A stretch of DNA of 41,544 nucleotides from Oxalobacteraceae bacterium (GTDB taxonomy: Bacteria > Pseudomonadota > Gammaproteobacteria > Burkholderiales > Burkholderiaceae_D), in contig DPRS01000032.1 in the NCBI GenBank assembly GCA_003537575.1, positions 236-41,779 of the forward strand, given 5' to 3'. Of this stretch, positions 1-7,556 are shown piece by piece (position 1 is the first letter of the stretch; each line of letters begins with the position of its first letter). Made by a program: the position numbers and the translations under genes. Below the pieces are notes generated by a model, which made no database searches, was not told where the DNA came from, and saw only the letters and a list, made by a program, of their open reading frames with translations.

Positions 1-371
<371 letters not shown>

Positions 372-385
372 GTAGGACGCGCAGC

Positions 386-586
386 ATGGAAATCGAACTG
401 AACGGCGCGCCGCATGCGGTCGCCGACAACCAGAACGTGCAGGAACTGGTCGCCGCCCTCGACCTGGCCAACAAGTCGCTGGCGGTGGCGATCAACCGTG
501 AGATCGTGCCGCGCCACCAGTGGCCCGAGCGCACACTCAAGCCGCGCGACCGCGTGGATATCGTGCGGGCTATTGGTGGGGGATGA
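386..586 (+). CDS. thiS: Sulfur carrier protein ThiS
   Basis: A 66-residue ubiquitin-fold protein that carries sulfur as a C-terminal thiocarboxylate for building the thiazole ring of thiamine. The protein ends in RAIGGG, the Gly-Gly tail needed for adenylation and thiocarboxylation. Its length and the segments MEIELNG at the N terminus and KPRDRVDIV near the end fit the family. It starts 14 bases after thiC and probably shares its transcript. Neither thiF (the adenylating enzyme) nor thiO (glycine oxidase) is adjacent, so these functions must be encoded elsewhere. Confidence 0.95.
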   Translation: MEIELNGAPHAVADNQNVQELVAALDLANKSLAVAINREIVPRHQWPERTLKPRDRVDIVRAIGGG

Positions 587-739
587 ATGCGGGAATTCGC
601 GAAGCATGCTTCGCGCCGCATGAATCCGGAGCGCTTGCAAGCGCGAAGGTGAGGGAGGTTCAAAGACTGACGACTTATCCTGAGTTTCGCAACTCTCCCA
701 CGCGCGTTTGATGGAAATGACAAAGTAAAGGAAGCAAAA
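587..739. repeat. Palindrome-rich intergenic element between thiS and thiG
   Basis: This 153-base gap interrupts an otherwise tightly packed operon. It holds a perfect 18-base palindrome at 598-615 (CGCGAAGCATGCTTCGCG) and a perfect 14-base palindrome at 631-644 (GCGCTTGCAAGCGC). The arms CTTCGCGC (609-616) and GCGCGAAG (641-648) also pair with each other, so alternative hairpins can form. A further small hairpin, GAGTT-TCGC-AACTC, lies at 682-695. The nested palindromes look like a dispersed intergenic repeat rather than a gene. I saw no second copy in this window, so the repeat status is an inference. Confidence 0.5.
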
Positions 740-1549
740 ATGAACCCGACAGATTGCCCCACTCTTCAGCAGGACGAAGGCTTGACCATCGCCGGCAAGA
801 CTTACCGCTCGCGCCTGCTGGTCGGCAGCGGCAAGTACAAGGACCTGGATGAAACCCGTGCCGCCACCGTGGCGAGCGGAGCGGAAATCATTACCGTGGC
901 GATTCGCCGCGTCAACATCGGCCAGGACCCGAATGCGCCCAGCTTGCTGGATGCGGTGCCGCCATCCGAATTCACGATCCTGCCCAACTCGGCCGGCTGC
1001 TACAACGCCGCCGATGCCGTGTATACGCTGCAACTGGCGCGTGAATTGTTAAATGGCCACAAACTGGTCAAGCTGGAAGTGCTGGGCGACCCCAAGAGCC
1101 TGTTTCCCAACATGCCGGAAACCCTGAAAGCCGCGGAAACGTTGGTGAAAGATGGTTTCGACGTGATGGTGTATTGCAGCGACGATCCGATTCAGGCGAA
1201 AATGCTGGAAGAAATCGGCTGCGTGGCGGTCATGCCGCTGGCGTCGCTGATCGGCTCGGGCATGGGCATCCTCAATCCCTGGAACCTGTCGCTGATCATC
1301 GAGCAGGCCAAAGTGCCGGTGCTGGTCGATGCCGGTGTCGGTACCGCTTCGGATGCGGCCATCGCGATGGAACTGGGCTGCGACGGCGTGCTGATGAATA
1401 CGGCGATTGCCGGCGCGCGCGACCCGATCCGCATGGCGCACGCGATGCGCCTGGCGGTCGAAGCCGGCCGCGCCGCCTATCTGGCGGGCCGCATCCCGAA
1501 AAAATTTGCAGCATCCCCCTCGTCACCGATGGAAGGACGTCCCCTATGA
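740..1549 (+). CDS. thiG: Thiazole synthase ThiG
   Basis: ThiG builds the thiamine thiazole phosphate from deoxyxylulose 5-phosphate, dehydroglycine or glycine imine and ThiS thiocarboxylate. The 269-residue protein has the family's TIM-barrel signature: a start like AGKTYRSRLLVGSGKYKD, the Schiff-base lysine region LVKLEVLGDP, and the phosphate-binding DAGVGTASDAA and MNTAIAGARDP segments. The start has an AGGAAG-like ribosome site at 729-734. Its stop overlaps the thiD start (ATGA at 1546-1549), suggesting translational coupling. The deoxyxylulose phosphate substrate comes from Dxs, which is also encoded in this window. Confidence 0.97.
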   Translation: MNPTDCPTLQQDEGLTIAGKTYRSRLLVGSGKYKDLDETRAATVASGAEIITVAIRRVNIGQDPNAPSLLDAVPPSEFTILPNSAGCYNAADAVYTLQLARELLNGHKLVKLEVLGDPKSLFPNMPETLKAAETLVKDGFDVMVYCSDDPIQAKMLEEIGCVAVMPLASLIGSGMGILNPWNLSLIIEQAKVPVLVDAGVGTASDAAIAMELGCDGVLMNTAIAGARDPIRMAHAMRLAVEAGRAAYLAGRIPKKFAASPSSPMEGRPL

Positions 1550-2340
1550 AGCGAGCAAGCGTGCTGGTGTTTTCCGGTTCCGATCCGAGCGGCGGCGCCG
1601 GCATGCAGGCCGATGTGCAGGCGATTGCCGCTCTTGGCGCACATCCGCTGTCGGTGCTGACTTCGCTGACGGTGCAGGACAACGATCGTGTATACGCTGT
1701 GCACCCGGTGCCGGCCGCGCTGCTGATCCAGCAGGCGCATGCCCTGACCGGAAAGATCGATATCGCCGCCGTCAAGATCGGCATCGTCGGTAACCGCGCC
1801 AATGCCGAGGCGATCGCTACCGTCATTCGGCAGTTGCGGCAATCGCGGCCTGAATTGCCGGTGGTGCTGGACCCGGTGCTGGCCAGCGGCCATGGCGATG
1901 CGCTGGGTCTCGACGACGCGGCCAACACGCTGGCGCCATTGATGGCGCTGGCTACCCTGGTCACGCCCAACCTGCCGGAAGCCACCGTCCTTTCCGGCGG
2001 CGACCGCCGCACCGATTCGCAAGCCGAGGCCTTGCTGGCCCAGGGTTGCCGGCATGTGCTGATCAAGGGTGGCCATGCGCATGACGACAGGGTGGTGAAC
2101 CGCTGGTTTTCCGGCGGCGAATTCCGTTCCTGGGCCTGGCCGCGCCTGCCCGGCGCTTTCCATGGCAGCGGCTGCACCCTGGCATCGGCGATTGCCGCCT
2201 TGCTGGCTTGCGGCAAGCCGATGGCTGAGGCGATCGAGGATGGGCAAGCCTATTGCCATCAGGCGCTGGAACATGCCTATGCCATCGCCGAAGGACAGCT
2301 GATTCCCAGCCGTCCGCGTCCTTACATGAAGGCGGCATGA
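1546..2340 (+). CDS. thiD: Hydroxymethylpyrimidine/phosphomethylpyrimidine kinase ThiD
   Basis: A 264-residue ribokinase-fold kinase that phosphorylates hydroxymethylpyrimidine twice to give the pyrophosphate used by ThiE. Visible motifs are the N-terminal FSGSDPSGGAGMQADVQ segment and the C-terminal anion-hole and catalytic region HGSGCTLASA. I chose the ATG at 1546 because it overlaps the thiG stop as ATGA and begins with the expected MKRASVLVFSG. A longer open frame reaches back to 1174 but lies within thiG in another frame. It overlaps thiE by four bases at its end. Confidence 0.96.
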   Translation: MKRASVLVFSGSDPSGGAGMQADVQAIAALGAHPLSVLTSLTVQDNDRVYAVHPVPAALLIQQAHALTGKIDIAAVKIGIVGNRANAEAIATVIRQLRQSRPELPVVLDPVLASGHGDALGLDDAANTLAPLMALATLVTPNLPEATVLSGGDRRTDSQAEALLAQGCRHVLIKGGHAHDDRVVNRWFSGGEFRSWAWPRLPGAFHGSGCTLASAIAALLACGKPMAEAIEDGQAYCHQALEHAYAIAEGQLIPSRPRPYMKAA

Positions 2341-2951
2341 TGAAGGGTTTATATATCGTCACCCCGGACTGGGATGACACGAAAAAACTGCTGGAAATTA
2401 CCGAGCTGGCCCTGAAGGGCGGTGCGGCGGTGGTGCAATACCGCCACAAGACCGCCAATGCCGGCTTGCGCCGCGAACAGGCCGAATGCCTGCTGGCCTT
2501 GTGCCGTTCGTACGGGCGGCCGCTGGTGATCAACGATTTTGTCGAGTTGTGCATGGAGCTCGATGCCGATGGCGTGCATGTCGGCGGCACCGATGCGGCA
2601 GTCGCCGAAGTGCGCGCCGCCATTGGTCCGGACAAGATCCTCGGCGCTTCCTGCTACGGCGACCTGGGGCTTGCCCGCAAGTCCCACGCGGAGGGCGCGA
2701 GCTATGTCGCCTTCGGCGGCTTCTATGCTTCGCGCGTGAAGAAATATCCTGTTACCACGCCGATATCGATCATCGCCGATTCCCATGCCGCGGTTCCCCT
2801 GCCGGTCGTGGTCATCGGCGGCATGACGATCGATAACGCTGCACCGCTGGTGGCGGCCGGCGCCGACATGGTGGCGGCGATCAGCAGCGTTTATCTGGCG
2901 GCGGATCCGCAAGCCGTGGCGCGGCGGTTTGCCGACCTGTTCAAGGGGTAG
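2337..2951 (+). CDS. thiE: Thiamine-phosphate synthase ThiE
   Basis: ThiE joins hydroxymethylpyrimidine pyrophosphate and thiazole phosphate into thiamine phosphate. The 204-residue protein has the TIM-barrel pattern: LYIVTPDW, VQYRHK, the NDFVELCMELDADGVHVGG phosphate/substrate region, and the C-terminal VVVIGGMT and AAISSVY segments. The family's usual HVGQ reads HVGG here, a variation I believe also occurs in related bacteria. The start ATG at 2337 overlaps the thiD stop (ATGA); a second ATG follows directly at 2340. It closes the thiC-S-G-D-E operon, since the next 180 bases carry no further thi gene. Confidence 0.95.
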   Translation: MMKGLYIVTPDWDDTKKLLEITELALKGGAAVVQYRHKTANAGLRREQAECLLALCRSYGRPLVINDFVELCMELDADGVHVGGTDAAVAEVRAAIGPDKILGASCYGDLGLARKSHAEGASYVAFGGFYASRVKKYPVTTPISIIADSHAAVPLPVVVIGGMTIDNAAPLVAAGADMVAAISSVYLAADPQAVARRFADLFKG

Positions 2952-3133
2952 GCGGCAATCGCCCCGGCCCTGCCGAGGCGGCGCGTTGCTTGTCTGATGT
3001 CATATCAGCATGATCCAAGCCAGGCTGGCGCCAATGCGGCCAAAATACTTAACCTGGATCATGTATCGATAAAAGGGTACGGCCATAAAATCGTATTGCT
3101 CCAAGCTTTCAAGTGATGTGAGGATATACGCTG

Positions 3134-3322
3134 ATGGCCAAGAAATTTCCCATTCACCCCCTGAACCCGGAAAGGATTTGTTGGGGATGTGACAAGTATT
3201 GTCCGGCCGATTCGCTGGCATGCGGAAATGGCTCGGAGCGCACCCAGCATCCGGTCGAACTGTTCGGTGACGACTGGATGGAGTGGGGCCTTAAGCCCGA
3301 GGAGGCGGAAACGCCACGTTGA
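3134..3322 (+). CDS. DUF3079 family small cysteine-rich protein
   Basis: A 62-residue protein of the DUF3079 family, known from proteobacteria and of unknown function. It has clustered cysteines (CWGCDKYC, then a later C in LACGNGSERTQHP) that could bind a metal, an inference from the spacing only. The start ATG has an AGGAT ribosome site about nine bases upstream. Its last 32 bases overlap the 3' end of the histidine kinase gene on the other strand, so the two transcripts converge and overlap. The 182 bases upstream (2952-3133) contain no gene I recognise and no clear terminator. Confidence 0.85.
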   Translation: MAKKFPIHPLNPERICWGCDKYCPADSLACGNGSERTQHPVELFGDDWMEWGLKPEEAETPR

Positions 3323-4685
3323 CGACGCAACCCTGCTTGTCCGGTTTCCTGCCGACCGTGATCCTGGCCTTGTGCAGTCCGGCGATTTCCCTGACGATGC
3401 TTAGGCCCAGCCCCGAGCCCGGCGAGCGCCTTCCGGCTACACGGTAGTAGGGTGTGAAAATTTTCTCGGTATCTTCCACCGGCACCGGTTCGCCATCGTT
3501 GGCCACCTGCAGCATAGCGCCGCCGTCCCTCATCGTGAGCGCTACCTCGATCTCGCCGTCCGGCAAGCCGTACTGCGATGCATTGTCGATCAGGTTCTGC
3601 AGCAGTTGCTGCAGCTTGTAAGGGTCGCCTGTCACCACGCATTCCTGTGCCGCATCCAGGCCGATGGTCTGGCCGCGCTGTTCCAGCAAGGCTTCCTGCA
3701 AGCCGATCACGTCGCGGCACACCTGGTTGAGCGACACCGGCTGCATCAGGTTGACGTCGGTTTTTGCCGCCAGGCGGCTGAAGGCGAGCAGCTGCCCGGC
3801 CAGCCTGGTTGTGCGATGCAGGCCGGCGACGGCTTCAGCCAGCGAGGCGTCGCGTTCCTGCGCGGTGCCTGCCCGCATGGCGTTCTGCACATGCAGCTGC
3901 ACGGCGGCGATCGGGGTGCGCAACTCGTGCGCGGCGGCGTCGATGAAACGCTGCTCCCGCTCGAAGGCAGCCTGCACGCGGCGCAGCAGGCTGTTGAGTT
4001 CATCGACGACCGGCTCCAGTTCTTCCGGGATGTTCGCCAGCTCGATCTGCGCCAGGGATTCCGGTTCGCGCCGCGCGATGCCCTCCGCCAGGGCACGCAG
4101 TGAACCCAGGTTCGCGTTCAGCACCAGGCTGACCGTCAACAGCATCAGCAAGCCGCCGATCACCAGGGGAGCCAGCACCGAGGCGCCCAGTTCCGTGATC
4201 ATTTCCTGGCGCACTTCATCCTTTTCCGCAGCGATCACCCAGATGCCGCCGGATTTCAGCGTGAACACTTCCCACTTCTCGCCGCTGATGTGATTGTTGC
4301 TGAATCCTTCCTTCAGCGGGCTCAGTGCTGCGTCCGGCGCGGAGGCCGACTTCGCCAGCAATTCGCCTTGCTCATTCCATATCTGGAAGGCGATCTTGGT
4401 TTCGTACGGGTGGCCAACCTGCGCCGGCAGATGGTCGGTGGCGTGCTCGAGCTCCAGCGGCAGGGGAATCACGACAGGGCGGGCGATGGTCGCATGCTCG
4501 AGCTGGCGGGCCATCAGCGATTCCAGCACGCGCGCCGAGGTGGCCAGGCGGGCGCTGAATATCTCTTCGGATTCATGGCGTGCCACCTGGTGCGCGGCAA
4601 TGCCGATGACAACCAGGATCAACGCCATGCACGCCATCGTGCTGAAGAGCAAGCGGCGCCGCACCGAGTAATGTTTGCCGATCAT
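3291..4685 (-). CDS. Sensor histidine kinase (OmpR-system partner, TctE/QseC-like)
   Basis: A 464-residue membrane histidine kinase. There is a transmembrane segment near residues 12-32, a periplasmic sensor region to about 168, and a second membrane segment near 170-191. A HAMP-like linker is followed by the HisKA H-box (phospho-accepting H253 in DAAAHELRTP). The ATPase domain has the N-box LLQNLIDNASQYG (N364, N368) and the G-box SPGSGLGLSIV (421-431). It overlaps the upstream response regulator gene by four bases, so the pair is coupled. The signal sensed is unknown; as the last gene of the minus-strand block it may regulate the upstream acyl-ligase cluster. Confidence 0.93.
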   Translation of the reverse strand: MIGKHYSVRRRLLFSTMACMALILVVIGIAAHQVARHESEEIFSARLATSARVLESLMARQLEHATIARPVVIPLPLELEHATDHLPAQVGHPYETKIAFQIWNEQGELLAKSASAPDAALSPLKEGFSNNHISGEKWEVFTLKSGGIWVIAAEKDEVRQEMITELGASVLAPLVIGGLLMLLTVSLVLNANLGSLRALAEGIARREPESLAQIELANIPEELEPVVDELNSLLRRVQAAFEREQRFIDAAAHELRTPIAAVQLHVQNAMRAGTAQERDASLAEAVAGLHRTTRLAGQLLAFSRLAAKTDVNLMQPVSLNQVCRDVIGLQEALLEQRGQTIGLDAAQECVVTGDPYKLQQLLQNLIDNASQYGLPDGEIEVALTMRDGGAMLQVANDGEPVPVEDTEKIFTPYYRVAGRRSPGSGLGLSIVREIAGLHKARITVGRKPDKQGCVVNVAFPPPRA

Positions 4686-5347
4686 ACGGCAACCTTGCCG
4701 AAACGATAGCCCAGCCCTCTGATCGTCTTGATCACGTCGGGTGAAATCTTCTTGCGCAGATGGTGGACATAGACATCGATGGCGTTGCTGGCGACGCCCT
4801 CACCCCAGCCGTACAGTGATTCTTCCAGCTGCCCGCGACTGAATACTTTGTGGGGATTTTCCAGCAGACGCCTGAGCAGCATGATTTCGCGGTGCTGCAA
4901 TTCCACCTGCCGGCCCTGCCACCAGACGCTCATGCTGCCCAGGTCCAGCACCAGTTCGCCCTGCTGCAGCTGGTTGACCGGCAAGCCGCTGCGACGCCGT
5001 TCGAGTACGCGGATGCGGGCCAGCAGCTCATCCAGGTCGAAGGGCTTGACCAGGTAATCGTCGGCGCCGAGATCCAGCGCGTGGATACGGTCACGGGTGG
5101 CGTCGCGCGCCGACAGCACCAGCACGGGGATGGCGTTGCCGCGCTTGCGCAAGGCATCGATCACGCCGGTGCCGTCGAGCAGGGGCAGGCCAAGGTCGAG
5201 GATGACCAGATCGAAACTGTTGTCAGCAAGCGCCCTGACCGCCGCTTCGCCGTCGGCAACGTGCTCGGTGGCGTAGTGCGCGCGCTGTAGAGCCAAGAGC
5301 AGGCCGGATGCGAGCAAGGCATCGTCTTCAACCAGCAGGATCCTCAA
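4682..5347 (-). CDS. OmpR-family response regulator
   Basis: A 221-residue two-domain regulator. The receiver domain has the acidic pair E7/D8-D9, the phospho-acceptor D51 in LVILDLGLP, S79 and K101. The C-terminal winged helix ends in the typical VHHLRKKI and IRGLGYRFG segments. The start codon is TTG at 5345-5347, supported by an AGAAGG ribosome site five bases upstream and by the canonical MRILLVEDD beginning. It is cognate to the overlapping histidine kinase gene. It lies 42 bases after the TPR gene, so it may be co-transcribed with the acyl-ligase block. Its target sites cannot be read from the sequence. Confidence 0.94.
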   Translation of the reverse strand: MRILLVEDDALLASGLLLALQRAHYATEHVADGEAAVRALADNSFDLVILDLGLPLLDGTGVIDALRKRGNAIPVLVLSARDATRDRIHALDLGADDYLVKPFDLDELLARIRVLERRRSGLPVNQLQQGELVLDLGSMSVWWQGRQVELQHREIMLLRRLLENPHKVFSRGQLEESLYGWGEGVASNAIDVYVHHLRKKISPDVIKTIRGLGYRFGKVAV

Positions 5348-5389
5348 TTCAGCCTTCTCCCGAGCTTGCCCATCGCTGTCCTTTAACGG

Positions 5390-6040
5390 TTACTTGCGCT
5401 TTTCGGCGATCTTTTCCAGCAGCTGGTTGATTTCCCCGATGCGCCCTTCGTCGGCCAGCTTGCGCTGTGGCCGGGCGGGAGCCTTGAGCGCCTTGCGCAA
5501 GGTCCGCTCGGCATTGTCCAGGTCACCGATGCGATACAGGAAATCGCCATAGAAGTAATTCGGGTCGATGCCGTCCGGATTGATCGCCAGGCCTTTTTTC
5601 AGGAATTCTAGCGCTTTTTTGTTATCGCCGAAGCCGATTGGCCATCCCGGCACCTGGTAGTACAGCGAGCCCAGGCTGGTAAAAGCAGAGCCTGACAGCG
5701 CATCAGGTTTGATTTCCAGCGCCCGCTCGAAATCCTTCCGGGCGTTTTTCGCGTGGGAGAGCGCGCCCAGGCCGCCCCTGGCGCCGGCATAGCTGCCTTC
5801 GACGATGCCGTGCCAGATCAGCATTTCGGCGCGCTCGGGATTACGTGCGAGGACCTGGTCGGCTTCCTGCAGCAGGCGTTCGAACTCCTTTTCCTGGGCC
5901 GCCGGCGCGGTCTGGTACTTGATGCGTTCCCATTCGTGCTGCAGCTTGCTGACGTCGTCGTCTAGCGTCGCACCGGCCGCAGCTCCCGTGAAGGCGAGGG
6001 CACTCAGGAAAATGACAAGCGAGCGTTTGATGATGTGCAT
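5390..6040 (-). CDS. Periplasmic tetratricopeptide-repeat protein
   Basis: A 216-residue protein with a Sec signal peptide (MHIIKRS followed by a hydrophobic stretch to about residue 24, AGA cleavage-like site). The mature part reads as TPR helices: repeats around residues 55-80, 95-120 (FERALEIKPDALSG), 130-155 (ALEFLKKGLAINPDG) and 160-185 (YRIGDLDNAERTLRKAL). The function is unknown; TPR proteins usually mediate protein contacts. It sits 41 bases after the SDR gene and 42 bases before the response regulator gene, all on the same strand. It could therefore be an envelope partner of the kinase or of the pathway enzymes, which is an inference from position. Confidence 0.8.
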   Translation of the reverse strand: MHIIKRSLVIFLSALAFTGAAAGATLDDDVSKLQHEWERIKYQTAPAAQEKEFERLLQEADQVLARNPERAEMLIWHGIVEGSYAGARGGLGALSHAKNARKDFERALEIKPDALSGSAFTSLGSLYYQVPGWPIGFGDNKKALEFLKKGLAINPDGIDPNYFYGDFLYRIGDLDNAERTLRKALKAPARPQRKLADEGRIGEINQLLEKIAEKRK

Positions 6041-6081
6041 GTTGACCTCTTATGGACAAAGAAAAAGGAGGGAATGGATAA

Positions 6082-6882
6082 CTACTTTGGCATGTGTTTC
6101 CTGATCACCGAAAGCTGGCCGGCAATCGCCTTGTCAGGCAGCGCCGGCAGCATCTGGTTGATGAACTTGAAAAAGGCTTCCTTGGCGCCGACCGTCGTTT
6201 CCCAGGCCGAGCCGTCGAGGAATTGCACGAACTGACGGGCGACATGTTCCGGCGTGTCTTCCGCGGTTTTCAGGGCGCGGTTGAGCGCCACCACCGCTTC
6301 GCTGTTGATGGCGGTGCGGGTGGCGCGCGGGATGAAGTGACGCACGGTGATGCCGGTATCAGCCAGCTCGCGCCGCAGCGCCTGGGTGAAGCCGCGCAAG
6401 CCGGCCTTGCTGGCACCGTACGCGGCAAAGCCCGGGTAACCAAGATTACCGAACAGTGAGCCGATGTTGATGATTTGCGCCGTGTCCGCTTCCTTCAGCA
6501 ACGGCAGCAGGCGGCGCGTCAGCAGCATCGGCGCCAGCAGGTTGGTGTCGAGCAGGTTACGGATCGCTCCGGCATCCTGGGTTTCGAAGTCGTGGAAATC
6601 CCCGCTGCCGGCATTGTTGACGAGCAGATTGGCGCCGCCCAATTGGCGGGCAAGACGGTCGATGGTTGCCAGAGTTCCTTCCTGCGTGAGATCGCCGGCG
6701 ATGACGTGCGCCTTGGATTTGCCGATTTTTTCCTGCAAGGCATGCAGCGCGACGATATTGCGGCCGACCAGGATCATCCAGTCGGTGCGGCCGGCCAGTT
6801 CCCAGGCAATCGCTCGGCCGATGCCGCCGGTGGCGCCGGTCAGGATGGCGCGGCAGGGGGCGCCCGGTTTGCGATCCGCCAT
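6082..6882 (-). CDS. Short-chain dehydrogenase/reductase (SDR)
   Basis: A 266-residue classical SDR. It has the NAD(P)-binding motif TGATGGIG (15-22), NNAG (89-92), the active-site N114, and the catalytic S142, Y155 and K159 (YGASK). The basic residues around position 40 (GRN) suggest NADP preference, an inference. Its start codon follows the stop of the diiron-protein gene by one base, with GGAGG seven bases upstream. The tight spacing makes it a pathway partner of the ligase and diiron protein. A likely role is oxidation or reduction of an acyl-derived carbonyl or alcohol, but the substrate cannot be read from the sequence. Confidence 0.9.
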   Translation of the reverse strand: MADRKPGAPCRAILTGATGGIGRAIAWELAGRTDWMILVGRNIVALHALQEKIGKSKAHVIAGDLTQEGTLATIDRLARQLGGANLLVNNAGSGDFHDFETQDAGAIRNLLDTNLLAPMLLTRRLLPLLKEADTAQIINIGSLFGNLGYPGFAAYGASKAGLRGFTQALRRELADTGITVRHFIPRATRTAINSEAVVALNRALKTAEDTPEHVARQFVQFLDGSAWETTVGAKEAFFKFINQMLPALPDKAIAGQLSVIRKHMPK

Positions 6883-6883
6883 G

Positions 6884-7555
6884 TCAGGCCTCCGCCATGA
6901 TGGCTTGACGGGCCGGCAGGCTGCGGAAGATGTCGCCGTACAGCTTGTAAATCATGCTGGCGCAATGAATGACCGCTGCCTTGTCATCTTCTTGGTCGAG
7001 CCGGTTCATCAGTTTTTCGAAGAACGCTACGTGCTCGATATCGAGGCTGCCATGCGAATTCAGATAGCTGAAGGCATTGGCTGGCAAGGCCAGCGTCTCC
7101 CGGATGGTGGAGGCGGCATGCGTGGCCAGCGCGATGCTGGTGCCTTCGAGCACGTGCACCATGCCGAAGAAGCCGACCGGATTGCCGCGGTCGATCTGGT
7201 GATAGGCGTAGGCGACCATCAGTTCGGTGCTGGCGTGCGGCGTCGATGCCCGCACCCGCTCGGGATCGCCGCCGCAGGCCGCGATGTCGGAAAGGATCCA
7301 TTCCTCGTGGCCGATTTCTTCCTCGATGTATTCGGCGATGGCCGTGCGCAGCCACTCGTGACGCCGGCCGAGGCGGCTGCCGCAGGCCATCAGGAGCGGG
7401 ACCGTATGCCTGACGTGGTGATAGGCCTGGCAGAGGAAGGCCACGTACTGGGCGGCGTCGATGTTGCCGCGCAGGGCGTCCTGGATCACCGGGACGGTAA
7501 ACAATTGCTGGCGGTCGGCTTCGGTGGCCTCTCGCAGGGTGTCGAAAAATGGCAT
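6884..7555 (-). CDS. Heme-oxygenase-like diiron protein (TenA/CADD/UndA-like)
   Basis: A 223-residue all-helical protein of the TenA/heme-oxygenase-fold superfamily, usually annotated as an iron-containing redox enzyme. It carries a full set of candidate diiron ligands: E80-x2-H83, E137 (in HVLEGTS), H168, D172 and H175 (H-x3-D-x2-H). Known members with such sets include UndA (fatty acid to terminal alkene) and CADD. The longer open frame to 8182 lies over the ligase gene. I chose ATG 7555 because it has AAGGAG six bases upstream and follows the ligase stop by one base. It is probably an oxygen-dependent oxidase acting on a ligase-activated or free fatty acid; the product is unknown. Confidence 0.85.
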   Translation of the reverse strand: MPFFDTLREATEADRQQLFTVPVIQDALRGNIDAAQYVAFLCQAYHHVRHTVPLLMACGSRLGRRHEWLRTAIAEYIEEEIGHEEWILSDIAACGGDPERVRASTPHASTELMVAYAYHQIDRGNPVGFFGMVHVLEGTSIALATHAASTIRETLALPANAFSYLNSHGSLDIEHVAFFEKLMNRLDQEDDKAAVIHCASMIYKLYGDIFRSLPARQAIMAEA

Positions 7556-7556
7556 G

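Noticed and set aside
587..739. A remnant of thiO or a small gene between thiS and thiG
   Set aside because: No frame gives oxidase-like residues, and the sequence is dominated by palindromes; a minus-strand open frame here looks like a repeat read in frame.
6884..7555. Annotation as TenA thiaminase II
   Set aside because: The residues form a diiron ligand set and the neighbours are an acyl ligase and SDR; the thiamine operon is separate and on the other strand.
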